Part shown: piece after piece, positions 1 to 8,727 of the stretch
Position numbering within the stretch: position 1 is the first letter of the stretch
How the letters are laid out: each line of letters opens with the position of its first letter
Origin: DASRBO01 sp035653595
Lineage (GTDB): Bacteria; Actinomycetota; Acidimicrobiia; Acidimicrobiales; JAJPHE01
Assembly (NCBI GenBank): GCA_035653595.1
Contig: DASRBO010000075.1
Location: 1-22,509 of the forward strand
Direction: 5' to 3'
DNA length: 22,509 nucleotides
Notes under the pieces: generated by a model
The model's input: the letters and a program-made list of their open reading frames with translations, nothing else
What the model was told of the DNA's origin: nothing
Databases searched by the model: none
Position numbers and translations under genes: made by a program

Positions 1-622
1 GGCGAAGGTCCTCGTACCGCAGCTCGATGTAGCGGTCGGGGAACGCCCTTGCCTCGGTCGCCCCCACGACGTGGGCCCGCCACATGAGAGCCGCCGCCGC
101 TGCCGAGCGAGGGGCCCACGATCTGCCCCAGCTGCGGGCGACGTCTACCAGGCTGGTCACCACGCTCCGTGGGTCGCGGATGATATGGATGTAGAGGGCC
201 CCGGGCACGACTCGCTCTATGTAGGGGACGACCAGACTGTTCGACGGCGTCTTCTCGACCACGGCCCGGGTCGCCGGGGCCGCCGACATCACCCGGTCCA
301 CGATCGGCTGGAGGAGGCCGGCCAGCGCTCTCTGCACCTCGGCCTCGGTCAGACAGGCTGGGAGCCCGACCAGGCGGTCAGGAGGCGCACACCCCCTGCT
401 GAGGCTGTCCACCGCGGCCGACACCTCGGCTCGCTGGCGGTCCCAGGTTTGCAGCAGCGGATACACATAGAGGGCGAAGAGGTGGGGCTCGGGCATGGTG
501 GCGACGAGCGGGTGGCTGGCCAGGAGGTGCTGGAGCCAGGTCGTGCCGCTCCGGGGCGCGCCGAGGACGACCACCATCCGGGGTGAGCCGGGCTCGGGGG
601 TCGCGTCGGTCACGTCCGGCAT
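1..622 (-). CDS. Sulfotransferase, partial (C-terminus beyond left edge)
   Basis: About 207 residues are visible, read leftward from ATG 622; the C-terminus lies outside the window. Near residues 20-30 is GAPRSGTTWLQHLL, the 5'-phosphosulfate-binding loop of PAPS-dependent sulfotransferases. Further on IHIIRDPRSVVTS matches the 3'-phosphate-binding motif of the same fold, and EKTPSN is also typical. The protein should move a sulfo group from PAPS to a hydroxyl, here probably on a sugar or glycolipid, given the neighbouring glycosyltransferases. It has no signal peptide, so it should be cytosolic. It lies 43 bases downstream of the methyltransferase on the same strand, so the two were probably co-transcribed. 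No strong ribosome site is seen before ATG 622 and no other good start is in frame. The acceptor substrate cannot be read from sequence. Confidence 0.88.
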   Translation of the reverse strand, partial: MPDVTDATPEPGSPRMVVVLGAPRSGTTWLQHLLASHPLVATMPEPHLFALYVYPLLQTWDRQRAEVSAAVDSLSRGCAPPDRLVGLPACLTEAEVQRALAGLLQPIVDRVMSAAPATRAVVEKTPSNSLVVPYIERVVPGALYIHIIRDPRSVVTSLVDVARSWGRSWAPRSAAAAALMWRAHVVGATEARAFPDRYIELRYEDLR

Positions 623-665
623 CGGACTGGTCTCTACCCGGTGACGTGGGGTCAGCGAAGGTCTC

Positions 666-1318
666 CTAGTGGAACTCCGCCATCACCTGGCCGCGAGGGT
701 GGTTCCAGTCGCCGATATAGCGGAGGTCCCAGCCACTGGCAGCCGCGAACAGCTCGAGGTCCTCCCGCCTATACCGGAAGGTCCCGTGGTCGTGGGACTC
801 CGCCGGGTTGTCGAAATCACCGAGGGCGGGGAAGAACGTGGCGAAGCATCGGCAGTCAGGAGCGTAGGCCCGTAGTTTCGTCAGGCAGTCCACGATCGGA
901 TCAGCCGTGAGGTGGGTGAACAGGGATGGGCCAAGGCGTAGTCAGGTCGCTTGGTGAAGAGGTCGAACTCGAAGGAGCCGGAGACGACGAACTCCGGGCG
1001 CCTCTCGTCCTCTAAGCCGGCGGGAAGCTCCTCCCGTCGGCCGAGCTGGATCAGTTCGGCCTCCTTGTCGATGCCGAGGTAGTTGCCCGGTTCGAGGTAG
1101 GGGATGAAGTGGACCCCGCCCCGGAGCGAACCGCAGGCGATGTCGAGCAACACATGATGCGGGGCCAGGCCCTGGCTCACCAGGAACTCGAACTGAAGCT
1201 TGCCGATCTCGTCCCACAGGCCGCCCACGTAGGCCCGGTGCCCCAGGGCGGCGATGCCAGCCGGGCCCTGCTCGCTCAGCCTTCGGCGGCACAGAGCGTG
1301 CGCCACCCTCGTCCTCAT
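666..1318 (-). pseudogene. SAM-dependent methyltransferase, frameshifted
   Basis: Two overlapping leftward frames make up one class I methyltransferase. The first, from ATG 1318 (or GTG 1327), carries SAM motif I as LLDIACGSLRGG followed by YLEPGNYLGIDKEAELI. It reads through FDLFTKRPDYALAHP and then goes out of register. Adding one base between 926 and 927 restores ALAQSLFTHLTADPIVDCLTKL, which runs into the second frame (stop at 666), ending GDWNHPRGQVMAEFH. The span of 653 bases is one short of a whole number of codons, as a single-base deletion predicts. Repaired, it would be about 217 residues, normal for the family. The C-terminal part has no plausible start of its own. The likely role was methylation of a sugar or glycolipid. 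It is either a recent pseudogene or a sequencing/assembly error. Confidence 0.82.
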
Positions 1319-1512
1319 CTTCACCACGGTGTCAGTTACGGCGCGCCGGCCCGGATCTTGCGGTTGGAGGGCCAACTTTATTGAGGGGGGAGCCGGCCGG
1401 GGTGACCCACCGTCGCCAACCCTCACGCCTGGAGGGCCTGCCCCGCCCGTGGGGAGACCGGCCGGCTCGATGGACGTAGGGCTCGATGCTGATGTAGGGA
1501 CAGCCGCTGGAA

Positions 1513-1539
1513 GGAACTTCGGCGGTGCCCGGATAACAT
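1513..1539 (+). promoter_or_regulatory. Candidate promoter, possibly leaderless, for the GT4 gene at 1549
   Basis: GGAAC at 1513-1517 and TAACAT at 1534-1539 are 16 bases apart. The -10-like element ends 9 bases before ATG 1549, which would put the transcript start almost on the start codon. No Shine-Dalgarno sequence precedes that ATG, which fits a leaderless message. GGAAC also resembles the -35 of ECF sigma factors. The 230-base gap 1319-1548 between the divergent genes holds nothing else I can support. Confidence 0.3.
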
Positions 1540-1548
1540 CGACCGACG

Positions 1549-2742
1549 ATGAGAGTCCTTCTTGTGTCGGACTTCGTCTTGCCGGTGCGAGGAGGCTTGG
1601 AGGTCTACGTCGCCAATCTGGCAGCGGAGCTGTCGGCCCGAGGTCACGAAGTCCACATCGCCACCTTGACCGACGATCCCGAGCCGCAGGCGGGCGTCCG
1701 GTTGCACACCGTCCGGTCATGGTCCTCGAAGCTGATCTCCCATGCGGACCCCGATCGGCCCTTCGCCGTCCCTGTTCCCGACTTCCGGTCACGGGCCGAC
1801 CTTGAGCGAATCGTCCGGTCCACTCAGCCAGACGTCGTCCACGCCCACACCTGGTTGGGGTGGTCGCTGCGCTCCAGGACCGACACCCCCGTGGTGATGA
1901 CCGTCCATGACTTCGCCCCGATCTGTCAGCTGAGGACCCTCTGGCGCCCCGAGGGCAGGACGTGTGCCGGCCCGAGCTACCTCGATTGTCTGAGGTGCGG
2001 AGCGGCGTCGATGAGCCCCCTCCGGTCGCTCGGTCTCGCCTCGGCGACCGTGGCCGGGCGCCACCGGATGCGGCCCTCCGCCCTCATGGTGCTGAGTCGC
2101 TGCATGCAGACGACCCTGGAGCCGTACTTCGACATGCCGATCGAGGTGATACCTGGCTTCGTGAGCCCTCAGCCGGACGGATCAGGTGTGGCGGCCCAGT
2201 TGCCTCCGGGTCGTTTTGCCATGTTCGCCGGCGACCCCGGGAGGCACAAGGGCCTCGACCTGCTGCTGGACATTTGGAGGAACGATCCCCCTGCGGGCCT
2301 CGATCTGGTGGTGGCCAGCACCCGGGCATCCGAGCTTCCCGTCACCCCGGGCGTCCACCTGCTTCGGCTGACCCCTCAGCAGATGCCGTCGGCCTGGTCC
2401 CGCGCCACCGTCGCCCTGGTGCCCTCCCGCTGGAAGGAGGCGTTCGGGCTCTCCGCCATAGAGGCGCTATCCGCCGGCACGCCGGTCATCGCCAGCGACT
2501 GCGGGGCCTTGCCGGAGTCGGTGGAGTCCGGCAGGAACGGCCTGGTCGTCGCGCCGCAGGACAAGCTGGGCTGGATCCGGGCCATTGCCTCCGTAGTCGA
2601 GGACGGTGGGCTCCACCGGCGACTCGCCGACGGCGCCCGGGCCAGTGCCGCCCGGTGGGCACCGACGACGGTGGTTCCGCAGATCGAAGCGGTGTACCAG
2701 CGAGTTCTGCAACGCCGCCGCGCTCAGCCAGCAACCGTGTGA
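1549..2742 (+). CDS. GT4-family glycosyltransferase
   Basis: A complete 397-residue GT-B enzyme. The N-terminus, MRVLLVSDFVLPVRGGLEVY, has the glycine-rich loop of the acceptor domain. The donor domain has FAGDPGRHKG near residue 230 (basic residues that hold the nucleotide diphosphate) and EAFGLSAIE at 297-305, the full E-x7-E motif, followed by GTPVIASDCGALPES. Four cysteines at about 126, 139, 147 and 150 form the C...C.GP...C..C cluster found in a subset of GT4 enzymes. It should transfer a sugar from a nucleotide donor onto a growing glycan or lipid carrier at the inner face of the membrane. It is the first gene of the rightward glycan operon. The specific sugar cannot be assigned. ATG 1549 starts exactly at the conserved N-terminal strand. 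Confidence 0.92.
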   Translation: MRVLLVSDFVLPVRGGLEVYVANLAAELSARGHEVHIATLTDDPEPQAGVRLHTVRSWSSKLISHADPDRPFAVPVPDFRSRADLERIVRSTQPDVVHAHTWLGWSLRSRTDTPVVMTVHDFAPICQLRTLWRPEGRTCAGPSYLDCLRCGAASMSPLRSLGLASATVAGRHRMRPSALMVLSRCMQTTLEPYFDMPIEVIPGFVSPQPDGSGVAAQLPPGRFAMFAGDPGRHKGLDLLLDIWRNDPPAGLDLVVASTRASELPVTPGVHLLRLTPQQMPSAWSRATVALVPSRWKEAFGLSAIEALSAGTPVIASDCGALPESVESGRNGLVVAPQDKLGWIRAIASVVEDGGLHRRLADGARASAARWAPTTVVPQIEAVYQRVLQRRRAQPATV

Positions 2743-2824
2743 GCTGAAGCTGTCTCAGCGCAGCCGTCGCACCCTCTTCGAGCCCTTCCGGAACCGCCGC
2801 TCCGTCGGACGGCCCACCTATCAT

Positions 2825-4744
2825 TTGCCGACCGCCGGGCGGGTCGGCGACCGGGGAGGAGGAGCGATCAACCCCACACCAGCGGCTATCAGCCGCCCGG
2901 GCCTGATCCGATCGCGCTCCGCCGGTGTGTTGACAGCCGTCACCCTGCTCGTGGGCGCCGCCGTCCTCCGGGTGGCCTACTCGATGGCGGAGAGGTCGTC
3001 CGGCCATGGCCACTTCGCCGTGTTCTGGGCTTCATATCTCCTGGTCGTAGGGGCCGTCGCCGCCTACGCCTGGTTCCGGGCTTCGAACCGCCTGGCAACG
3101 CTCGCCCTCCTCGGGGGCTTCGGCATATACACCTACCTGCCCAAGCTCCTGATGAGCCTGCACGGACCCGTCTACTACGACGAGTACGGGCACTACCGGC
3201 ACCTGCAGGACATCCTGGCCACCCACTCGGTCAACGTCGACAGCACCTATCTGCCCATCGTCAAGTACTTCCCCGGCCTCGAGCTGGTGACGGCGGCCGT
3301 GCACGAGGCGAGCCGCCTGACGACCTGGCAGGCCGCCCTGATCGTCATCGGCGCTGCCCACGTGGTGACTCTTGTCGCCGTGTGGCAGCTCGCTCTCGCT
3401 CTGCGGCTTCCCGATCGATGGGCCGTTCTGGCGGCAATAGTCTTCGCCTCGAACCCGAACTTCACCTACTTCGACACCGAGTTCGGTTACGAGTCCCTCG
3501 GCCTGGCCCTCGCTCTGGTCAGCATCGTCATGTTCGTGCGGGCTCGCCAGAGCCGCACCGCGGGGCGGGCGTGGGCCTGGACAGCCGGAACCATGCTGTT
3601 GTCGGGCGCGACCATCTTCACCCACCATGCCTCGGCCGCCTTCATGTGCGGGATCCTGCTTACGCTCGCTCTGGCCTTTCCTCCGCTTCGCCAGGACCGC
3701 CGGCAGCGGGCGACCGTGATCGGGCCCTGGGTCGCCGCGCTTGGTGCCACCGTCGGCCTGACCCTGTGGGTCGATCTGGTGGCGACCGGCACCTACGCCT
3801 ACATCGCCCCCCATGTCCACAACGGCCTGGTAGGCGTGTTCGACGTTTTGACCGGACAAAAGCAGGTGGTCTCCAGCGGATCCGGTCGGGTCACGGTCAG
3901 CCCCGGCCACCACCTCTTCGCCGGCGCCGGCGTCCCGATTTACGAGATCGTCTGCGCCTTCATAACACCGGTGGTGGCTCTGGCCGTGCTGGCCGGCGCC
4001 CTCATCGGCAGCTGGTGGGAGCGGGACTGGCACGACGAGATCCGGCGCCGGCTCCCGTTCCTGCTGCTCGGGCTCCTCTACCCGCTCTCCCTCCCGCTGG
4101 CCCTGACGATAAGCGGAGGGGAGACCGCCCACCGGCTGTGGACCTACGCCTACATCGGCCTGGCGCCGTGCGTCTACTGGGCGTGGCCTGTCTACCAGAA
4201 GGCCATGGCCCGGCTGCGGGTCGCTCTGGCCCCTTCCGCCGCGCTGCTTCTAGTCCTTCTCCTCGTCGCCGTGGTCGGCAACGTCGCCTCGGGGGAGGAC
4301 GTCTACTACCGCTTCCCGGGCCCGTACCTGTTCGGCACCGACACCCGGTCACACACGGCGGAGACCTACCAGCTGGCGGACTGGCTCCGTCGGCATCTGC
4401 GGCCGGGGCAGAACGTGGTGACCGACCGCGACACCGGTGAGGTGATTACCGCCTACACCCGTCTCGACACCCCGGCTCCCGCGAACACTCCGGTATACCA
4501 GCTCTACCTCCAGGGCAACCGACCGTCTCCGTCCCTGCGGCGATACCTGTCGGAGTTCGGCTTCTCGTACTGGGTCTTGGACCTGCGGATCGCCAGGGAC
4601 CGACCGGTGCAGACCCTGTTCGCCACCTACGCCGGCCCGTCGAGCGTCAACGCCTCGGCCATCCTGCAGGCGGGCCATGGCAGCAGCTTCCTGACCGTGA
4701 CCCACCGCACCAGGGACTATGAGGTACTTCGGATCTCGAGCTGA
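2825..4744 (+). CDS. Polytopic membrane protein, GT-C glycosyltransferase-like
   Basis: An integral membrane protein of about 640 residues with about 12 hydrophobic helices and a soluble C-terminal part (about 4340-4741). After helix 3 comes a loop with YYDEYGHYRHLQDI; an acidic pair in the first large loop is the hallmark of GT-C enzymes such as ArnT and PMT that use polyprenyl-phosphate sugars outside the membrane. A mid-chain IFTHHASAA motif is also seen in such proteins. It probably transfers or modifies sugars on the outer face. The start is uncertain. The frame is open back to 2606, deep inside the previous gene. TTG 2825 and GTG 2927 are legal starts without a ribosome site, whereas the excellent GGAGGAGG site (2855-2863) points to an in-frame ATC at 2867. 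I took 2825 as the outer plausible limit. The next gene follows at once. Confidence 0.8.
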   Translation: MPTAGRVGDRGGGAINPTPAAISRPGLIRSRSAGVLTAVTLLVGAAVLRVAYSMAERSSGHGHFAVFWASYLLVVGAVAAYAWFRASNRLATLALLGGFGIYTYLPKLLMSLHGPVYYDEYGHYRHLQDILATHSVNVDSTYLPIVKYFPGLELVTAAVHEASRLTTWQAALIVIGAAHVVTLVAVWQLALALRLPDRWAVLAAIVFASNPNFTYFDTEFGYESLGLALALVSIVMFVRARQSRTAGRAWAWTAGTMLLSGATIFTHHASAAFMCGILLTLALAFPPLRQDRRQRATVIGPWVAALGATVGLTLWVDLVATGTYAYIAPHVHNGLVGVFDVLTGQKQVVSSGSGRVTVSPGHHLFAGAGVPIYEIVCAFITPVVALAVLAGALIGSWWERDWHDEIRRRLPFLLLGLLYPLSLPLALTISGGETAHRLWTYAYIGLAPCVYWAWPVYQKAMARLRVALAPSAALLLVLLLVAVVGNVASGEDVYYRFPGPYLFGTDTRSHTAETYQLADWLRRHLRPGQNVVTDRDTGEVITAYTRLDTPAPANTPVYQLYLQGNRPSPSLRRYLSEFGFSYWVLDLRIARDRPVQTLFATYAGPSSVNASAILQAGHGSSFLTVTHRTRDYEVLRISS

Positions 4745-4751
4745 GAGGACG

Positions 4752-5936
4752 GTGACGCCAGCGCCCCCCGCCGCTTCGAACCCGCCGGACGGGGCGCTGC
4801 GGATCCTTGTCGTCGGCCCCAGCTACCGCTTCGCCAGCGGAATCTCCGCCTACACCCACCGTCTGAGCCACGCCCTGGCCGAACGCCACGAGGTGTCGGT
4901 GCTGCTGCTGCGCCGCCTGGTTCCGAGGCGCTTCTACCCCGGCTCGGGGCGGGTCGGGCACGATCTCTCCTTCCCCAGCTACCGGCGGCTCTCCCACTTC
5001 GACGGCATCGACTGGTATTGGGGCCCCTCCCTGGTCGGCGGGATCCGGTTCATGCGGCGGTCGCGCCCCCAGGTGGTGCTCTTGCAGTGGTGGACCCTGG
5101 CGGCCCTTCACACCTACCTCGCCCTGGCCCTGCTTGCCCGGCTGGGAGGGACGCCGGTGGTCATCGAGTTCCATGAGGTCCAGGACCCGGCGGAACAGGC
5201 GCTCACCGGGGCCCGGCGCCTCAACCGGTTGGGCCTGAGCCTGCTCGTGCGCTCGGCGCGGGCGGTCATAGCCCACAGCGACGAGGACCTGCGCCTGGTG
5301 AGGTCGGAGGTCGACCTGGGCCCAAGGCCGGCCGCGGTGATCGGCCACGGTCCCTACGACCATCTGGTGGGGCCGGAGGACCCCGGCGACATGACTGCGC
5401 CGCCCTCCTCCGACACCCGGCTCCTGTTCTTCGGGCTGATCCGGCCCTACAAGGGGGTCGAGGACCTCGTCGAGGCCTTCGGGCGCCTGCCGGAGGAGGA
5501 GGCCGCTCATTTCCGCCTCACCATCGTGGGCGAGACCTGGGAGGGTTGGACCCGCCCAGCGGAGTCGATACGGGCCAGCCACTACTCCGAGCGCATCCGG
5601 TTCGTCAACCGTTACGTCCCCGACGACGAGGTCGGCCGCTACTTCAGGGATGCCGACGCCCTGGTCCTGCCTTACCGACGGGCGTCGTCCAGCGGGCCCC
5701 TGAACATCGCCCTGGCCGCTGGCCTACCGGTGGTGCTCTACGACGTGGCCGCCCTGGTCAAGGCGGTCGAGGGCTACGAAGGAGCCATCATCGTGGCCCA
5801 AGGAGACATCGACGGGCTCGGGCGAGCCCTCGGCCAGGTGCGAAGCCTCGGCGGTCGCCGGTTCACTCCTCGGAGAGGTTGGGCGCCGACCGTCGGCGAG
5901 TACACCTCGTTCCTGAACGAGGTCATCGGGCGGTGA
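4752..5936 (+). CDS. GT4-family glycosyltransferase with degenerate E-x7-E
   Basis: A GT-B fold enzyme of about 394 residues. The acceptor domain begins ILVVGPSYRFASGISAYTHRL. The donor domain has LFFGLIRPYKGVEDLVEAF, with the arginine and lysine that bind the donor phosphates. The usual E-x7-E region reads YRRASSSGPLNIALAAG: both glutamates are replaced, though the SSG and AAG framework is normal, as in some other GT4 clades. GTG 4752 lies just after GAGAGGA and gives a compact N-terminus. ATG 4719 inside the previous gene is the alternative and adds 11 residues. It should add a sugar in the same pathway as its neighbours. Its stop overlaps the next start by four bases (GTGA), implying translational coupling. 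Confidence 0.9.
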   Translation: MTPAPPAASNPPDGALRILVVGPSYRFASGISAYTHRLSHALAERHEVSVLLLRRLVPRRFYPGSGRVGHDLSFPSYRRLSHFDGIDWYWGPSLVGGIRFMRRSRPQVVLLQWWTLAALHTYLALALLARLGGTPVVIEFHEVQDPAEQALTGARRLNRLGLSLLVRSARAVIAHSDEDLRLVRSEVDLGPRPAAVIGHGPYDHLVGPEDPGDMTAPPSSDTRLLFFGLIRPYKGVEDLVEAFGRLPEEEAAHFRLTIVGETWEGWTRPAESIRASHYSERIRFVNRYVPDDEVGRYFRDADALVLPYRRASSSGPLNIALAAGLPVVLYDVAALVKAVEGYEGAIIVAQGDIDGLGRALGQVRSLGGRRFTPRRGWAPTVGEYTSFLNEVIGR

Positions 5937-7051
5937 AGGTGGGGATGGTCACGCCGGCCTACCCGCCGGCGGTGGGTGGAATCGAGGCCCACGTCGCCAG
6001 TCTCACCGAGGCGCTGTCGAAGCTCGGCGTCGAGGTCCAAGTGATCACGCAGGCGTCCGGGCCCCTCAGGCGCAATCCCGCCCTAGTCGAGTTTCGCCGG
6101 CTGCCGATGACCGGGGTCTACCAGTTCGCCCCCGGCCTGCTGCCGTGGACGCGACGCCACCGACGGGACTTCGATCTGTTCCACCTGCACGGCTATCACG
6201 CCGCACCGGCTGGTCTGGTCGCCCCGCTGGTGGGGGGAACACCGATCGTTCTCACCCCGCACTACCACGGCGCCGGGCACACGCGATTGGCGCGAGGCAT
6301 GCACCGGCTCTACGGGGCGGTCAACCGGAACCTGATCCGGCGGGCCCGGGCGGTCATCTGCGTCTCGAGCGCCGAAGCCGATCTGCTCGAGGATCGCTAC
6401 CCATGGGTGCGACCCAAGGTGGAGGTCATCCCCAACGCCGTCGGATCCGAGGGGTTGCTCTCCGCAGCCGCCTTCGAGACCGACAACCCGGTGGTACTCA
6501 CTGCGGGCCGGCTGGTGGGATACAAGAACACCAGGCTGGTGGCAGAGGCGGTGGCCGCCCTCCGTTCGCCTGTGTCACTGGTGGTCGCCGGAGACGGACC
6601 GGAGCGGGCCGATCTCGACGATCTCGCCCGGCGTCACCCGGCCATCGAACTGACCGGTTGGCTGCCCCGCCCCGAGCTGGACCGCTGGTTCCGCACGGCC
6701 AGCATCTTCGTGACCCTGTCAGAGCACGAGGCCTTCGGGATGTCCCTGCTTGAGGCCCTGACGGCGGGCTCGTGGGCGATCGCCTCCGACATCCCCGCCC
6801 ACAGGGAGGTGGCCGCCCTCTGCGGGGCCGAGGACCGGGTGACCTGGCTGCGGCTGCCCTGCACCGCCGAGCAGGTCGGCCGGGCCCTGGAGGACCGGTT
6901 GGCATCCGGTGGTCGCCCGCCGCCCCTTCCCAGAATCTGGGACTGGGGGGAGGCGGCCCGGCGCACGGCGGCCCTCTACCACCGGTTGGTGACCTCTCCA
7001 GAGGTTGCCAGGCCCGCCGGCGGGGTACGTGGCCGCCGTCGGGTGCCATAG
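5933..7051 (+). CDS. GT4-family glycosyltransferase
   Basis: A 372-residue GT-B enzyme. GTG 5933 overlaps the previous stop (GTGA) and starts the conserved strand KVGMVTPAYPPAVGGIEAHV; the frame is open further upstream but there it only shadows the preceding gene. The donor site shows VLTAGRLVGYKN (arginine and lysine for the diphosphate), and EAFGMSLLE gives an intact E-x7-E, followed by ALTAGSWAIASDIPAHRE. VVAGDGPERADLDDLA is the usual Rossmann strand between them. It is cytosolic and probably acts right after the other two GT4 enzymes in building the same repeat or glycolipid. Sugar donor and acceptor cannot be told from sequence. Only 20 bases, including a hairpin, separate its stop from the hydrolase gene. 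Confidence 0.92.
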   Translation: MKVGMVTPAYPPAVGGIEAHVASLTEALSKLGVEVQVITQASGPLRRNPALVEFRRLPMTGVYQFAPGLLPWTRRHRRDFDLFHLHGYHAAPAGLVAPLVGGTPIVLTPHYHGAGHTRLARGMHRLYGAVNRNLIRRARAVICVSSAEADLLEDRYPWVRPKVEVIPNAVGSEGLLSAAAFETDNPVVLTAGRLVGYKNTRLVAEAVAALRSPVSLVVAGDGPERADLDDLARRHPAIELTGWLPRPELDRWFRTASIFVTLSEHEAFGMSLLEALTAGSWAIASDIPAHREVAALCGAEDRVTWLRLPCTAEQVGRALEDRLASGGRPPPLPRIWDWGEAARRTAALYHRLVTSPEVARPAGGVRGRRRVP

Positions 7052-7055
7052 GGGG

Positions 7056-7071
7056 CCCCGCCTGAGCGGGG
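7056..7071 (+). promoter_or_regulatory. Hairpin covering the ribosome site of the hydrolase gene
   Basis: CCCCGC (7056-7061), a CTGA loop and GCGGGG (7066-7071) form a perfect six-pair stem whose right arm abuts ATG 7072 and contains the only G-rich ribosome-site candidate. It could limit translation of the hydrolase relative to the upstream transferases, or act as a weak attenuator. No T-run follows. Confidence 0.45.
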
Positions 7072-8604
7072 ATGGTTAAAGCGGTCAAACCTAAGATAAG
7101 CCCCCTCGGAACCGATACCTGGCGTGTGCCGGGCGATCGTTCTCTGAGGGGCGTCCGCGCCCTGGTCGCTGCCCTCGCCGCCTTGGCTCTACTGGCGTCC
7201 TCGGCCTGGGGGCTCAGCCGAGCGGCAGCCGCTCCCAAGCGGATACCGGTGAGCGGTCTGCACATCATGAACTACTACCCCTCCGACGACGGGTGGACCT
7301 TGATGTGGACGGACTACTCCCACGCCACCACCGTGTCGGACTTCCAGGCCCTGGCGTCTCTGGGGGCGAACACTGTCCGGGTCATAGTCCAGCCCTCGGC
7401 GGTCGGGTACCCGTCGGTGACCACGACCATGAGAGCCGAGTTCGACGACATGCTCGGCGTGGCGGCGGCGACCGGGCTGCAGGTGCAGCTGTCCCTGTTC
7501 GACCAGTGGGGCAACTACTCCGACATCAGCGGCTCGGAGCAGTGGGTGTCCTCGTTGCTGCAGGGCATGGGGAACGACAACATCATCGACCTGGTCGAGC
7601 TGCGCAACGAGATGCCATTGACCCCCGCCGCGATCGCCTGGGCCCAGCAGTTGCTCCCTTACCTGTCGAAGGTCCTGCCCGGGGTGCCCCGCACGGTCTC
7701 TTCCTCGGGAGCCACGGGGCTGGCTGGGGTTACCGCCCTTCTGAACGCCATTCCCAGCTCCATGTTGGACGTGGTCGATGTCCACTACTACGGCGAGCCC
7801 AGCCTGGCCTTCGCCGAGCTGACTGCTGTCAAGGCAGAAAGCGGTGGTCGGCCGGTGATCGTCGGGGAGACCGGTGAGAGCACCTATGGGACCGCATCGG
7901 GCGAGGTGGCCCAGGCCCGCTACTTCGCCATCATGGCGCAGACGACCCGAGCCCTGAACATGCCCCCGCCGGCCCCGTGGATGCTCAACGACGTCATCCG
8001 GGCGGCAGGCGAGACCCTGACCACCGGCGAGGAGTACTTCGGCCTCCGGCGGCCGGACGGGACCTGGAAGCCGGCCGCGACCATCGTGCGGGAGGCCTTC
8101 GAGGGACAGGCCGTCAGCGGGAGCGCGTTCGACACCAGCCTGCAGGCGGAGGCCAACAACGGCGGCAGCACCCTTCTGGGGGCCTGGTCCGCCTTCGACT
8201 CCGCTGACGGCCTGCCGGTGGTCACTCCTGGGATTCCGACTCCCGGGCTCCAGGCGGTCTGCTACCAGAACACCGGTGGGAGCACCTCGGACAACCCCGC
8301 TCTCGAGCAGTCGCTCCCGATCTTCACCTCGGGCCAGGAGGTCTCCGTGTCGGCCACCCTCCAGCGCACCGGGACCGGCTTCGACCAGGTGTCCATCGCC
8401 TACTACAGCGCCGGCGGCAGCTACCTGGGCGAAGCGGACTCGCCGACCGCCAGCCTCATCGGACCTCAGGAGACCCTGTCCGTTTCCACGACGGTTCCGC
8501 CCGGCGTCGCCGCCGTTGCCATCAACCTCAAGGCGGCCCACCAGTCCGGTCAGGCCTGCTGGGAGTCGACGACCATCCAGACTCCCAACCTCATCACCAG
8601 CTGA
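7072..8604 (+). CDS. Secreted or anchored clan-A (GH5-like) glycoside hydrolase
   Basis: A 510-residue protein. A positively charged N-terminus is followed by a hydrophobic stretch at about 28-54 (ALVAALAALALLASSAWGLS) ending in AAAA, a signal peptide or anchor. The barrel (about 60-345) has VELRNE with Glu180 as candidate acid/base, DVHYYG at 236-241, and VGETGES with Glu266 as candidate nucleophile, the spacing expected of retaining clan GH-A enzymes. Residues 350-510 are rich in Ser, Thr and Gly with predicted beta strands and probably form a carbohydrate-binding sandwich. It should cleave a beta-glycan outside the membrane. Hydrolases of this type inside exopolysaccharide loci (PslG, BcsZ) trim or release the polymer. 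The exact GH family and substrate are uncertain. ATG 7072 follows the G-rich hairpin arm. Confidence 0.82.
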   Translation: MVKAVKPKISPLGTDTWRVPGDRSLRGVRALVAALAALALLASSAWGLSRAAAAPKRIPVSGLHIMNYYPSDDGWTLMWTDYSHATTVSDFQALASLGANTVRVIVQPSAVGYPSVTTTMRAEFDDMLGVAAATGLQVQLSLFDQWGNYSDISGSEQWVSSLLQGMGNDNIIDLVELRNEMPLTPAAIAWAQQLLPYLSKVLPGVPRTVSSSGATGLAGVTALLNAIPSSMLDVVDVHYYGEPSLAFAELTAVKAESGGRPVIVGETGESTYGTASGEVAQARYFAIMAQTTRALNMPPPAPWMLNDVIRAAGETLTTGEEYFGLRRPDGTWKPAATIVREAFEGQAVSGSAFDTSLQAEANNGGSTLLGAWSAFDSADGLPVVTPGIPTPGLQAVCYQNTGGSTSDNPALEQSLPIFTSGQEVSVSATLQRTGTGFDQVSIAYYSAGGSYLGEADSPTASLIGPQETLSVSTTVPPGVAAVAINLKAAHQSGQACWESTTIQTPNLITS

Positions 8605-8610
8605 GCCAAC

Positions 8611-8625
8611 GCGCCGCTCCGGCGC
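8611..8625 (+). terminator. Weak hairpin after the hydrolase gene
   Basis: GCGCCG, loop CTC and CGGCGC form a perfect six-pair stem seven bases after the TGA at 8602-8604. No T-run follows, so termination may be partial or Rho-dependent, allowing read-through into the gene at 8728. Confidence 0.35.
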
Positions 8626-8727
8626 GCATTCTCCTGCCCATCGACCCGCCTGCTCAGGACTTTGGTCCCTGCCGGTTCGCCTTCGCTTAATCCGATGATG
8701 GACGCAGTTCAAACAACGGAGAGCGAT

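Noticed and set aside
3032..4132. Minus-strand 366-residue open frame
   Set aside because: Antisense to the GT-C-like gene, whose transmembrane pattern and motifs are clear; the antisense protein has no family-like features.
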